This document shows positions 26,144 to 35,292 of a stretch of DNA of 64,000 bases, piece after piece. This DNA comes from Amycolatopsis pithecellobii (GTDB taxonomy: Bacteria > Actinomycetota > Actinomycetes > Mycobacteriales > Pseudonocardiaceae), in NCBI RefSeq assembly GCF_009707865.1, contig NZ_WMBA01000043.1, positions 1 to 64,000 of the forward strand, written 5' to 3'. Made by a program: the position numbers and the translations under genes. Each line of letters opens with the position of its first letter. Within the stretch, counting starts at the first letter, position 1. Under the pieces are notes generated by a model. It had not been told where the DNA came from. It saw nothing but the letters and a program-made list of their open reading frames with translations, and did not search any database.

Positions 26144-26766
26144 GGCCGATCTTCGCCCAGTACCGTCAGTTCGCGAAACCACAGATCGGCCAGGATGTCC
26201 AGCAGTTGGTCGCGATCATGTTCGACCCCGCGCACAAGCCAGTGGTAGCACAACCGTTCGAGCTGCAGGACCAGCAGCGACGCGCGGGTCAGCCCGGTCG
26301 GCACGCCGGTGCCGGGCCAGCCCGCGAGCCGGACCGCGTCGACGATCCACTGGTAGTGCCGCGCCGCGACGGCCGGGTCCGCAGCCATCGCGTGGTTGAC
26401 CGCCTCGACCTCGACCCGGTGCCGCGACCAGAATCCCAGCACCTGCTCGTCCAGCCAGGCACGCACGATTTCCCGGTTCAGCTCAGGGAATTCCACGACC
26501 CTGTGGTACATCGCGGTGCCCGACGGCAGCGTCCGCTCGAACAGGCACGCCGCGATATCGGCCTTGTCCCGGAAATGCGCGTAGAACGTCGCGCGGCTGC
26601 CGTTGGCCGCGACCACGATGTCCGCGACCGTCGCGCCGTGATAGCCCAGCCGCTCGAAAACTGTGCGCGCACAGACGAGATAGCGCTCATGTGCCTCCTG
26701 CCACTGCTGCTCGCGGAAGGCGTTACGCACCGGAACCGCCGTCGTGGGAGACCTCACCTTCGCCAT
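26140..26766 (-). CDS. TetR-family transcriptional regulator
   Basis: 208 aa from ATG 26766. The N-terminal HTH reads TVFERLGYHGATVADIVVAANGSRATFYAHFRDKADI. The C-terminal ligand domain is divergent. First gene of an operon with the homocysteine methyltransferase, so it probably represses both; no clear operator was found in 26767-26880. Confidence 0.9.
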   Translation of the reverse strand: MAKVRSPTTAVPVRNAFREQQWQEAHERYLVCARTVFERLGYHGATVADIVVAANGSRATFYAHFRDKADIAACLFERTLPSGTAMYHRVVEFPELNREIVRAWLDEQVLGFWSRHRVEVEAVNHAMAADPAVAARHYQWIVDAVRLAGWPGTGVPTGLTRASLLVLQLERLCYHWLVRGVEHDRDQLLDILADLWFRELTVLGEDRP

Positions 26767-26879
26767 GGTAATGGTGGAAAAACCTTGCCGCCGCGCGGAA
26801 TCGGCGCAATCGTGCCGCACCGGCCACTGTGGAGCCCGGTGCGGGGAGGGTGAAGCGGCACTCGGCGCCGGGGATCGGC

Positions 26880-26901
26880 CCGGGACAAGGATTCATCCCG
26901 G
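26880..26901. other. Small inverted repeat in the 26767-27007 intergenic region
   Basis: CCGGGA, a 10-nt loop, TCCCGG. It lies midway between the divergent TetR and HTH-TPR genes, so it may be an operator rather than a terminator. The rest of this 241-bp gap shows nothing else I can support. Confidence 0.3.
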
Positions 26902-27007
26902 CGACGAGTGCCTGCCTCTAGGCTGAACGAAGGAATTACCAGCGCATACGTACCGGTGTTGCACTTTCGCTGTACTTGGTGTGCCCGCGGCCGGTTAACC
27001 TCATCGA

Positions 27008-28102
27008 GTGGCTTCCGGGGACGCCTGTCAGGTCGCCGCGACGGCGCACCACTGGAGTGGACGCGAGGCGCGGCTGCTCAGGCATGCGATGCGGCTTTCG
27101 GTCCGGGCATTCGCGTCCTATCTCGGGGTGGCGGCCAGAACGGTCGCCAAATGGGAATCCGGTGGCGTGTCCACGGTGCCGCGCCCCGACACGCAGGCCA
27201 TCCTCGACACCGCGCTCTCGCGCGCCGATCCCGAAGCGCGCCACCGGTTCGATGTGCTGGTGACGCGGCCCGACGGGGACGGGCGGGCCGCGCAGCCGGT
27301 GGCCGGGTACGACTACGAGGCGTGGGCCGACGATCTCGACCGCACCATGGCCTGCTTGGGCCGTCAGGAATTCTCGCTCGCCCGCACGTGGCTGGACCGG
27401 TGGCTGCGCCGCTATCACCCCAACAGCAACGACACCCGTGGCATGCACCTCTACGGCCGTTCGCTGCGCCTGCTCGGCGAGGTACTGCAAGATCAGGGCG
27501 TCATTTCCGGCCCGGCGTCGGCCGAACACACCTATCGCAAGGCGCTACAGGTGTTCACCGAACTCGGCACGCCGCGGCGGGTCGCGCAGATCGAGTTGAA
27601 ACTCGTCGTACTCGAGGAAATGGCCGGCCGCCTGGAAACCGCGGCGCGGCGCTACGAATCACTCACCGCCGATGAGCGCCTGTCCGCGCACGACCGCACC
27701 CGGGCGCGCCTGTGGATCGGGACGGCATTGAGCAAACGCGGGCTCAACGAATCGGCGACCCGGCACATCGTGCCCGCGATCCACGATTTCGAAACGATGG
27801 AGGAGCCAGAGGACTGGTCCATCGCGCACCAGAAACTGGCGCTCGCGCACCGCGGGGCCGGGGATCTCAACGCGGCGGGCAAGGCGATCGACGTGGCGCT
27901 GACGCACCGGGTCAACGACACCCCGTTGCAGCGGGTGCGCCTGGACACCGCGCACGCGCACATCCTGCTGTCGGACCGGGCGACCGCGGCGGGCGGGCTG
28001 ACCATTCTCGATCGCTGTGCCCGCATTTCCACCAGGTTCGGGTTGCTGCATCAATTGCAGAGCATCGACGGAATTCGCCGTGCTTTCGAGCGGCAGGCGT
28101 GA
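27008..28102 (+). CDS. HTH-TPR regulatory protein
   Basis: 364 aa from GTG 27008. An HTH near residues 18-60 (RHAMRLSVRAFASYLGVAARTVAKWE) is followed by a TPR-like helical body (RGMHLYGRSLRLLGEVLQDQG, 'RTRARLWIGTALSKRGL'). The layout is common in actinomycete orphan regulators that bind a small ligand or peptide through the TPRs. There is no Shine-Dalgarno; TTAACCT 7-13 nt upstream could be a -10 of a leaderless transcript. Probably co-transcribed with the YdcF-like gene 18 bp on. Confidence 0.78.
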   Translation: MASGDACQVAATAHHWSGREARLLRHAMRLSVRAFASYLGVAARTVAKWESGGVSTVPRPDTQAILDTALSRADPEARHRFDVLVTRPDGDGRAAQPVAGYDYEAWADDLDRTMACLGRQEFSLARTWLDRWLRRYHPNSNDTRGMHLYGRSLRLLGEVLQDQGVISGPASAEHTYRKALQVFTELGTPRRVAQIELKLVVLEEMAGRLETAARRYESLTADERLSAHDRTRARLWIGTALSKRGLNESATRHIVPAIHDFETMEEPEDWSIAHQKLALAHRGAGDLNAAGKAIDVALTHRVNDTPLQRVRLDTAHAHILLSDRATAAGGLTILDRCARISTRFGLLHQLQSIDGIRRAFERQA

Positions 28103-28120
28103 GAATCGGTCGCGACTCGA

Positions 28121-28774
28121 ATGCAGAAGAACGTGATCGACCACACCTGGACGGACGCCGAGATCATCTGGTGCTATCACCGGCTGAATCACCGTCCGAA
28201 GAAATGCGACGCCGCCATTGTGCTCGGTTGTCATGATCTGAGCGTCGCCGCCTACGCGGCAGAATTGTTCCACCGTGGACTTTTTCCGGTGATGGTGTTC
28301 AGCGGGGCGAACAGCCGCGAGACCTTCGAGATGTTCCCGCGCGGCGAAGGGGTGCACTACCGCGAGCGGGCGCTGGAACTCGGGGTGCCGGAGGCGGCGA
28401 TCCTCGTCGAGCCGAAGGCGGCGAACACCGGCGAGAACATCATGCTTTCCCGCGAAATCCTCTGCGGGGCCGGGGTTCCCGCGGCATCGGTGATGCTGGT
28501 GTCCATGCCGTACATGGAGCGCCGGGCGTACGCCACGACGCGGAAGGTGTGGCCCGAGGTCGAACCGGTGTGCGCGTCGGTACCGCTCTCGCTCGTGGAG
28601 TACCGGAAGGATCGTGACCACGGCACGGAGCTGATCGACATGATGATCGGTGATCTGCAACGGGTCATCGAGTATCCCGGTCAGGGTTACGCGATTTCCC
28701 AGTACGTTCCACCATTCGTGTTAGCCGCGTATGAGCGACTGGTGGCCGCTGGGTTCTCGAGCCGCATGCTGTGA
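28121..28774 (+). CDS. YdcF/SanA-like (DUF218) protein
   Basis: 217 aa. DUF218 signatures are present: DAAIVLGCHD near residue 30, VMVFSGANSRET and ILVEPKAANTGENI. Unlike E. coli SanA it has no membrane anchor. Members are linked to envelope maintenance, and some bind SAM; reaction unproven. It lies 18 bp after the HTH-TPR gene and 13 bp before the WbqC-like gene, suggesting one operon. Confidence 0.82.
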   Translation: MQKNVIDHTWTDAEIIWCYHRLNHRPKKCDAAIVLGCHDLSVAAYAAELFHRGLFPVMVFSGANSRETFEMFPRGEGVHYRERALELGVPEAAILVEPKAANTGENIMLSREILCGAGVPAASVMLVSMPYMERRAYATTRKVWPEVEPVCASVPLSLVEYRKDRDHGTELIDMMIGDLQRVIEYPGQGYAISQYVPPFVLAAYERLVAAGFSSRML

Positions 28775-28787
28775 TCGAATACGGCTC

Positions 28788-29504
28788 GTGGCCGTGACCG
28801 ACCCGAGACCCTGCGCAGTCCATCAACCGAATTTCTTTCCCCGTCTGACCACCATCGCAAAAATATTTCAGGCCGAGGTGTGGGTCGTCCTGGACGATGT
28901 CCAGTTCAACGCTCGCGACTACCAGCACCGCGCCCGCCTCGCCCCGCTGCCCGACCCGGCCGCCCAGCGCTGGCTGACGGTTCCGGTGCACCGCCCCCGC
29001 GGGCGCGACAGCCGCATCCGGGAGCTGCTGCTGGCCGACCCGGACCTGAGCAGGCGGCGCGTCGGGCAGCTCGTGCACCAGTACTACCGCCGGGCCCCGC
29101 ACTGGGCGCGCACCCGCGACGCGGTCGACGAAGTTCTCGCCGCGCTGGAGCTGAGCGACCATCTCGCGGAGGTTGCCGAAGTCTCCACGCGCGCGCTGCT
29201 GGCTCAGCTCGGCTGGCGGGGCGAAGTCGTGCGCAGCAGCGAACTGCCGGCGAGCGACGAGCGCTCGGCGCGGCTGGCGGACCTGACCCTCGCCGTCGGC
29301 GCGGACACCTACCTGTGCGGCCGCGGCGGGGCGCGTTATCTGCAAGAAAGCGCTTTCACCGCCCGCGGGCTCACTGTCCGTTACCCGCCGGCGCCCGAGC
29401 TCGCCGGCCGGGACGGCATGCGCACGCTCAGCGCGCTGTGGGCCTTCGCCGCGCTCGGCCCGGACGCGGTACGGGAGCAGATCGGCGCGGCCGTCCCCGT
29501 GTGA
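28788..29504 (+). CDS. WbqC-like protein
   Basis: 238 aa from GTG 28788 (GTG 28794 equally possible). WbqC family hallmarks: AVHQPNFFPRLTTIAKIF at the start, VVLDDVQFNARDYQHR, and TYLCGRGGARYLQE. WbqC-like proteins occur in O-antigen and glycopeptide/sugar loci and are thought to act on activated carbohydrates or amino-sugar intermediates; the chemistry is uncertain. It follows the YdcF-like gene. The 133 bp after it, before the PBP gene, hold only a weak stem (AGCCC/GGGCT). Confidence 0.85.
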   Translation: MAVTDPRPCAVHQPNFFPRLTTIAKIFQAEVWVVLDDVQFNARDYQHRARLAPLPDPAAQRWLTVPVHRPRGRDSRIRELLLADPDLSRRRVGQLVHQYYRRAPHWARTRDAVDEVLAALELSDHLAEVAEVSTRALLAQLGWRGEVVRSSELPASDERSARLADLTLAVGADTYLCGRGGARYLQESAFTARGLTVRYPPAPELAGRDGMRTLSALWAFAALGPDAVREQIGAAVPV

Positions 29505-29637
29505 GGCCGGCCGGGTCGCGAACCCGTCCCAGGGCAAGAATCTTGCTGGTTTACCCGGAGATGGGAAACACCGTGGGTTGAGTCAAGACGGAACCGCACA
29601 CCGGTAATGAAAAAGCCCTCAACAGCGGGCTCACGGA

Positions 29638-31764
29638 ATGTTGTCTATCGTCGCCGGTGTGCGGCTTTCCCGTGATGTGCCCAGGTTCCTCGGTTCGTGC
29701 GCGCTGGCCGGCGTGCTGCTCGCCGGTGTGCTGGCACCGGTGACCATGGGCGTGGGCGTGCTGTCGAACCAGGTGAGTGATTCCGTCGACGGCATCTCGG
29801 CGTCGCTGGCCACGAGCCGCCAGCCGCTGGTCACCACGGTCACCGATCGCGACGGCAATCCCATCGCGACCCTGTTCGACCAGTACCGGCTGCCCGTCAC
29901 CTTCGACCAGATCGCGCCCACGATGACCGCGGCGATCGTGTCGGTGGAGGATCGCCGGTTCTGGGCCGAAGGCGGGGTCGACCCGAAAGGCATGCTCCGC
30001 GCCGCATTCCACGACAGCTCGGGCGGCTCCACCCAGGGCGGGTCGACGATCACCCAGCAGTACGTCAAGAACTACCTGATCAACGTTGCCGACCGGAACA
30101 ACAAGGCCGCTCAGTTCGCCGACCGCGCGGACACCATCGCGCGCAAGCTGCGCGAAGCGAAGATCGCGGTGCAGCTCGGTCAGACTCAGTCCAAACAGGA
30201 CATTCTCGCCGGCTATCTCGACGTGGTCGAGTTCTCCGGCAACGTCTACGGCGTCGGCGCGGCCGCGCACGCGTATTTCCACACCACGCCGGACAAACTC
30301 ACCGTGCAGCAGGCCGCGTTGCTGGCGGGCATGGTGAACAACCCGAACCTGTACAACCCGTACACGCATCCCCAGCAGGCACTCGAGCGCCGCAACAGCG
30401 TCATCGACGACATGGTGACCAACCGGATGCTCGCCGCGCCGGACGCCGCGATCGCCAAGGCCGGCCCGCTCGGGGTGGTCGAAGACGGTCCGGACATCCC
30501 GTCCAGCACCTGCATGGGCGCGCCGCCCGACGCCGGATTCTTCTGTGCCTACGCGCAAAACTACCTGCAGCAGGCCGGCTTCACCGCCGACGATCTGGAG
30601 ACCGGCGGCTACACCATCAAGACCACAATGGACCCGGCGGCGAGCCAGGCGGTGAAGAACGCGGTCGAGGCGAACGTACCGACCGCACAGGACGGTGTCG
30701 CCAACACGTTCGCGGTGATCTCTCCCGGGCAGCAGACCCACGAGGTGCTCGCGATGATCGCGAACCGCAACTATGGCACCGATCCCGCGCGCGGTGAGAC
30801 ATCGACCAACATCGTCGCCAATGCCGCCAACGTGTTCGGCGCCGGTTCGTCGTTCAAGATCTTCACCTCGGCGGCCGCGATGGAGGCGGGCAAGGCGGGA
30901 CTGGACACGCCGCTGCCGAACCAGGCCGGTCAGTGTTTCACCCCGCCCGGCGCGAACAAGTACACCCCGCCCTACTGCATCCAGAACGACGGGGTGAACT
31001 ATCCGAACCCGATCTCGCTGCGCGACGGGCTCGCCACCTCCCCGAACGTCGCCTTCGTCAACCTCGAACAGGAGGTCGGCCTGCCGGCGGTGCTCGACAT
31101 GGCGCGGCGGCTGGGCCTGCGCAACACGCTGACCACCGACGAACTCGGCGGCACCCCGGACCCGCGGTCACCGAACGATCAGTACAACGAGCCGCAGTCG
31201 CAGTACTTCCAGAACAAGCTGTCCTTCACCCTCGGCGACAGCCCGGTGAGCCCGCTGGAAATGGCGAACGTCTCCGCGACGCTGATGAGCGGCGGCGTCT
31301 GGTGCCCGCCCAACCCGATCCTGTCCGTCACCGACCGCGACGGCAAACCGGTCCCGGTGAAGCAGCAGGGGTGTGAGCAGGTCGTGCCGCCGGGGCTGGC
31401 GAACTCCCTGGAGGCAGGCCTGAGCCAGGACACCATCAGCGGCACCTCCGCGCAGGCGGCGCACGCGGCCGGGTGGACGCACCCGGACATCGGCAAGACC
31501 GGGACCACCCAGTTCAGCGAGTCCGTCGCGTTCGTCGGCGGGGTGGACAACTACGCCGTGGCGTCCATGGTGTTCGCCGATGGCTCGCACCCGCAGGAGA
31601 TCTGCCCCGGCACGCCGGTGCACCTGGGCAACTGCGGGCACGGCGCGTTCGGTGGCACGGTGGCGGCACCGCCCTACTTCCGCGCGTTCGGCCAGCTCCT
31701 CGCGGGCAAGCCGGACATCCCGCCACCGGCGCCGGACCCGGCCTATCTCAACGCGCGGCGCTGA
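29638..31764 (+). CDS. Class A penicillin-binding protein (transglycosylase/transpeptidase)
   Basis: 708 aa. One N-terminal membrane helix (about 17-40), a GT51 domain (catalytic Glu near 104 in SVEDRRFW, GGSTITQQYVKN) and a transpeptidase domain with SxxK (SSFK, 404-407), SPN and KTG (620-622). It polymerises and cross-links peptidoglycan outside the membrane. All motifs are intact. ATG 29638 has no ribosome-binding site; GTG 29659 would remove seven residues. The stop lies 5 bp from the convergent SsgA-like gene. Confidence 0.93.
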   Translation: MLSIVAGVRLSRDVPRFLGSCALAGVLLAGVLAPVTMGVGVLSNQVSDSVDGISASLATSRQPLVTTVTDRDGNPIATLFDQYRLPVTFDQIAPTMTAAIVSVEDRRFWAEGGVDPKGMLRAAFHDSSGGSTQGGSTITQQYVKNYLINVADRNNKAAQFADRADTIARKLREAKIAVQLGQTQSKQDILAGYLDVVEFSGNVYGVGAAAHAYFHTTPDKLTVQQAALLAGMVNNPNLYNPYTHPQQALERRNSVIDDMVTNRMLAAPDAAIAKAGPLGVVEDGPDIPSSTCMGAPPDAGFFCAYAQNYLQQAGFTADDLETGGYTIKTTMDPAASQAVKNAVEANVPTAQDGVANTFAVISPGQQTHEVLAMIANRNYGTDPARGETSTNIVANAANVFGAGSSFKIFTSAAAMEAGKAGLDTPLPNQAGQCFTPPGANKYTPPYCIQNDGVNYPNPISLRDGLATSPNVAFVNLEQEVGLPAVLDMARRLGLRNTLTTDELGGTPDPRSPNDQYNEPQSQYFQNKLSFTLGDSPVSPLEMANVSATLMSGGVWCPPNPILSVTDRDGKPVPVKQQGCEQVVPPGLANSLEAGLSQDTISGTSAQAAHAAGWTHPDIGKTGTTQFSESVAFVGGVDNYAVASMVFADGSHPQEICPGTPVHLGNCGHGAFGGTVAAPPYFRAFGQLLAGKPDIPPPAPDPAYLNARR

Positions 31765-31769
31765 GCAGG

Positions 31770-32174
31770 TCAGACCTTGATGACCTGGGCGATGAACGCG
31801 TCGATGTCCAGCAGGTCGGTCTCGGTGCCGGGTGCGACGACCTGGCAGGTGGCGTCCACGAACCGCTCGACGTCCTGGCGGCGCATCTCGACGATCCCGT
31901 AGCCGTCCGGGGATTCCAGCTCGATCACCAGCATGTCGTCGGTGAACGCGAGATCGGGGCGGACGCGCACGTCACCGAGCCCGGCCGGTTCCTCCAGGCC
32001 GTCGATGAGCAGGTCCCTGGCGAAGCTCCAGTCGATCCAGTGGCCCCGTTCGGTGCGGAACGCCAGGGTCACCACGTACGGGTCGCCCGCGACGTAGGTC
32101 CACCGGGAGAACACCGGGGTGCCATTCCCGTTGAGGGTGACGAACTGATGCTGTTCGACGACGTCAGTGTGCAC
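31770..32174 (-). CDS. SsgA-like sporulation/cell-division protein
   Basis: 134 aa. SsgA/SsgB family pattern: SRWTYVAGDPYVVTLAFRTE, WSFARDLLIDGLEEPAGLGDVRVRP and the C-terminal VVAPGTETDLLDID. In Streptomyces these small proteins direct FtsZ or cell-wall enzymes to division sites. GTG 32174 follows GGGGAGG at 5 nt. It converges on a class A PBP, which fits the family's cell-wall link but may be chance. Confidence 0.92.
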   Translation of the reverse strand: MHTDVVEQHQFVTLNGNGTPVFSRWTYVAGDPYVVTLAFRTERGHWIDWSFARDLLIDGLEEPAGLGDVRVRPDLAFTDDMLVIELESPDGYGIVEMRRQDVERFVDATCQVVAPGTETDLLDIDAFIAQVIKV

Positions 32175-32241
32175 GGTGTCCTCCCCTGCCAGAGCAGCTT
32201 TCTCGGGAAAGACGCCGGAAGCCGCTGCACGTTACGCGGAT

Positions 32242-32273
32242 CAGGGTCACGAATTCGCACGCACGTGACCCTG
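32242..32273. promoter_or_regulatory. 10-bp inverted repeat between divergent genes
   Basis: CAGGGTCACG, 12-nt loop, CGTGACCCTG (perfect arms). It lies 68 bp upstream of the SsgA-like start and just upstream of the yibE -35. Placement between divergent starts favours an operator over a terminator. Confidence 0.5.
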
Positions 32274-32275
32274 CC

Positions 32276-32304
32276 GTGACCAGGATCGGGCGGGTGGGCA
32301 CGAT
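32276..32304 (+). promoter_or_regulatory. Possible promoter of a leaderless yibE transcript
   Basis: GTGACC (32276-32281), 17-bp spacer, CACGAT (32299-32304), then only 6 nt to the GTG at 32311. No Shine-Dalgarno is present, so initiation at or near the GTG is likely. Confidence 0.4.
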
Positions 32305-32310
32305 AACCCG

Positions 32311-33684
32311 GTGCCCCGTGACGACATCGCCGACGCCGAGACCGGCCCGATCCTCCGGGTCACCGGCGAGCCGCCGCGCGCCCGCAGGCCCGCGCCGAAG
32401 GCGAAACCTGCGGCCGGGCACGGGCACGGTCATGGGCATGGCCCGGCGGCACCCGCGTCCCGCCGGGTGCGCGTCCTGCTGACCTGGCTGCTCGCCCCCC
32501 TCGCGGTCGCGGCGCTCGCCGGTCTGCTCGTGCTGTACCCGTGGGGCAAGGCGAAGCCGGCGAGCAGCTACCAGCAGGGGCAGCCGGTGCACGGCAGCAT
32601 CACCACGGCGTTCAGCGGCCCGTGTCTCGCGCCCGGACAGGTCCAGGTCGGTGCTCAGCCCGCGCCGGGCGAAAAGCCGTGCCTGACCGTGGACGTGCGG
32701 CTCACCGACGGAGCCGCGGCCGGTACCTCGGTGAAGCTCGTCGTGCCGATCGAGCCGAGTACGCCGCGGTTTTCCGCCGGGGACAAGGTGGTCCTGTCCT
32801 ACACCGGCGGTGACGCGACGGACCCGGCGTCGTACCAGATCGTCGACTTCCAGCGTGGCCTGCCGTTAGTGCTGCTGGCCGCGCTGTTCGCGATCGCCGT
32901 CGTGGTGCTCGGCCGCTGGCAGGGAGTGGCCGCGCTCGGCGCGCTGGTGCTCAGTTTCGTGGTGCTGGTGCTGTTCGTGCTGCCGGCGATCCTGGCCGGG
33001 CAGAACCCGTTGCTGGTGGCGATCACCGGCGCCGGGGTGATCATGTTCGTCGCCTTGTACGCCACCCACGGGCTGTCCGCACGCACCTCGGTCGCGGTGC
33101 TCGGCACGATGGTGAGCCTGGTGCTGATCGGCGTGCTGTCGGTGATCTTCTCCGTCGCCTCGTCGCTCACCGGCCTCGACGACAGCACGGCCACCCTCAT
33201 CGGCGCGCTCGGCCACGGGATCGACGCGCGGGGCCTGCTGCTCGCCGGGATCGTCATCGGCGCACTCGGCGTGCTCGACGACGTCACGGTGACGCAGACC
33301 AGCGCGGTGTGGGAGCTGCGCCGCGCGAACCCCGCCCTCGGCCGCCGCGAGCTGTACCGGGCCGGGCTGCGGATCGGCCGGGATCACGTGGGCTCGGCGG
33401 TCAACACGCTCGTCATGGCCTACGCCGGGGCCGCGCTGCCGGTGCTGCTCTATTCGTCACTGTCGGGGGTCGGGCTGGGCACCATCCTGAGTTCACAGGA
33501 CATCGCCGAGGAGATCGTCCGCACGCTTGCCGGCAGTGTCGGGATCGTCGCCGCGGTGCCGGTGACCACGATCCTGGCGGCGCTCATCGCGAGCCGTGAA
33601 GATGTTCCCAGCGACCACAACAGTCCCAGGAGTAAGCAGAAACCACAGGTCAAGGCCCCGGTGTCACGGCGACGCGAAACGTGA
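32311..33684 (+). CDS. YibE/F family membrane protein
   Basis: 457 aa. A cytoplasmic N-terminus with a His-Gly run (GHGHGHGHG, about residues 36-44), one membrane helix near 52-75, an extracytoplasmic region, then about seven helices. 'HGIDARGLLLAGIVIGALGVLDDVTVTQ' is the YibE/F signature. Transport function is assumed but unproven; the His run suggests metal binding. GTG 32311 appears to start a leaderless mRNA. Confidence 0.88.
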   Translation: MPRDDIADAETGPILRVTGEPPRARRPAPKAKPAAGHGHGHGHGPAAPASRRVRVLLTWLLAPLAVAALAGLLVLYPWGKAKPASSYQQGQPVHGSITTAFSGPCLAPGQVQVGAQPAPGEKPCLTVDVRLTDGAAAGTSVKLVVPIEPSTPRFSAGDKVVLSYTGGDATDPASYQIVDFQRGLPLVLLAALFAIAVVVLGRWQGVAALGALVLSFVVLVLFVLPAILAGQNPLLVAITGAGVIMFVALYATHGLSARTSVAVLGTMVSLVLIGVLSVIFSVASSLTGLDDSTATLIGALGHGIDARGLLLAGIVIGALGVLDDVTVTQTSAVWELRRANPALGRRELYRAGLRIGRDHVGSAVNTLVMAYAGAALPVLLYSSLSGVGLGTILSSQDIAEEIVRTLAGSVGIVAAVPVTTILAALIASREDVPSDHNSPRSKQKPQVKAPVSRRRET

Positions 33685-33721
33685 GGTACGAAGGCGGGCA
33701 AGCGAACCGGAGGGGTCTGCG

Positions 33722-34015
33722 ATGGATCTCGCACTGCCGCGTCACCTGTCCCGCATCGCCCGCACCACGGTCGGCGCCGTGTGGGGCCTGCCCCGGCTGA
33801 TGACCGTGGTGACCGAACTGCGGGACGCGGTGAAACAGATCGAGCGGCTGGCCACGTTCGCCGCGCAGGAACTGCCGGAAGTCGTGTACCAGCTGGAAAA
33901 GCTGCGCGCTCAGCTGGCCGAGATCGAACACCGCCTCGCCGTCGCGTCCACCTCCCGGAACGGTCGGGAGGTCAGTCCAGCTGAGCGACGAAGCGGCTCA
34001 CGGCGTCCATCGTGA
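33722..34015 (+). CDS. Small helical protein of unknown function
   Basis: 97 aa. ATG 33722 is 6 nt after a perfect GGAGGGG, strong support for translation. Predicted helix at about 28-75 (TELRDAVKQIERLATFAAQELPEVVYQLEKLRAQLAEI) looks coiled-coil; the tail is basic and disordered. No family recognised. It starts 37 bp after yibE, so probably shares its transcript. Its last 44 bp overlap the convergent membrane-protein gene. Confidence 0.7.
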   Translation: MDLALPRHLSRIARTTVGAVWGLPRLMTVVTELRDAVKQIERLATFAAQELPEVVYQLEKLRAQLAEIEHRLAVASTSRNGREVSPAERRSGSRRPS

Positions 34016-34613
34016 ACCGCTGGGCGAGGCGTCCCGTGGGCGCGGCCGAGGCGAGCCGGTACAGCGGCCGGTCCGCGGCGGCGTCTCCGCGTGCCTCGGC
34101 TTTCAGTTGCGCGACAAGCAGTTCCGAGAACACCATGCCGTCGGCCTCGATGTTGTTCAGCAACGCGTCCGCGAGCCTGCGCAGCGCGAACACACCGAGT
34201 TCGCGCCCGCCGGTGCCCGCGTAGACAGCGAGGTCGATCTTCGCCGCCTCGCCGCGCCGGCCGGCGTTGAGCAGCAGGCTCACCGTCCGCATGCCGCGCA
34301 CGTCGGTCACCAGCAGATCGATCCGGCTCGCGTCGGCAATGCCGACCCGCCGCAGCCGCCAGGTGCGGACGAGCACCGTGGTGCCCTCGAGCCAGCTCCG
34401 GCGCCGCGCCGTGAACAACACGACGTACAGCAACGGCAACGCGACCACCGTGGCGACGATCAGCCCGGCCAGGCGCCCGCCGATGAATCCGGCGATACCG
34501 CCGAATGCGGCCGCGAACAGCAGCGTGCCGATCAGCCCCGAGACCAGCCGGCGACGGCGCAGCGCCGGGTCGTCGTGGTACAGCGGCAAGCGCTCCCCGC
34601 CCGGCTCGGTCAC
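33972..34613 (-). CDS. Two-helix membrane protein of unknown function
   Basis: 213 aa from GTG 34613, which overlaps the MBL hydrolase stop (GTGA); a GTG at 34631 is possible. Membrane segments at about 28-45 and 50-70, then a soluble cytoplasmic domain (SWLEGTTVLVRTWRLRRVGIADASRIDLLVTD) that looks like a PH-like fold. Function unknown. Translationally coupled to the hydrolase upstream. Confidence 0.72.
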   Translation of the reverse strand: MTEPGGERLPLYHDDPALRRRRLVSGLIGTLLFAAAFGGIAGFIGGRLAGLIVATVVALPLLYVVLFTARRRSWLEGTTVLVRTWRLRRVGIADASRIDLLVTDVRGMRTVSLLLNAGRRGEAAKIDLAVYAGTGGRELGVFALRRLADALLNNIEADGMVFSELLVAQLKAEARGDAAADRPLYRLASAAPTGRLAQRFTMDAVSRFVAQLD

Positions 34614-35170
34614 CGGGTCACCGCCGTCCACGCCGCACGCTCGCGCCCGATGGTGGTGGCGCCGCCGTGGCCCGGCAGCAGCACGGTGTCAGCCGGCAAC
34701 GGCAGCAACCGCTCACGCACCGACGCGGCCAGGGTTTCCTGATCACCGCGGCCCAGCGAACCGGCGAACACGGTGTCACCGGTGAGCGCGAGCCGCCCGC
34801 CTTCCGGGGTGTCGAGACGGAAGATCATCGAACCCGGAGTGTGCCCCGGTGCGTGCTCGGCGCGGATGCGGAGCCCGGCGGCATCGATCATCGTCGTGCC
34901 GAGATCGGTGGTGGGTATCGAGACGAGCTCGCGGTCCGCCGGGTGCAGCCACACCGGGACCCCGAACGCGTCCGCGGACTCCACGTGGTCGAAATGCCCA
35001 TGTGTCAGCAGCACCGCTTCCGGCGTCAAACCGTGTTCCCCCAAGGCTTTCTCCACGCCCGCGACCGCGTCCTGGCCGGGGTCCACGATGACGCAGCCGG
35101 CACCGGCCGCCGGCGCCAGCAGATAGCAGTTCGCTCCGAAACCGCCGGCCGCGAATCCGACGACGAGCAC
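34610..35170 (-). CDS. MBL-fold metal-dependent hydrolase (glyoxalase II-like)
   Basis: 186 aa. Metal-binding THGHFDHV near residue 56, a later His in HAPGHTPGS, Asp in LTGDTVF and a terminal PGHGG. It probably hydrolyses a thioester such as an acyl-mycothiol conjugate, by analogy. GTG 35170 lies 6 nt after GGAGGTG; a start 11 codons earlier has none. This gene sits next to cyclophilin and rel in many actinobacteria. Confidence 0.92.
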   Translation of the reverse strand: MLVVGFAAGGFGANCYLLAPAAGAGCVIVDPGQDAVAGVEKALGEHGLTPEAVLLTHGHFDHVESADAFGVPVWLHPADRELVSIPTTDLGTTMIDAAGLRIRAEHAPGHTPGSMIFRLDTPEGGRLALTGDTVFAGSLGRGDQETLAASVRERLLPLPADTVLLPGHGGATTIGRERAAWTAVTR

Positions 35171-35292
35171 GAAAGACACCTCCAAGAAGTCAGGCGAGTT
35201 CACCCTAACCGGCCCTGTACGGGGTTCTCACAGGCTGTGCCCATAGACTGCCGCCACCCGGTCGGTGAACACGAACAGATCTGGAGGGGCAG

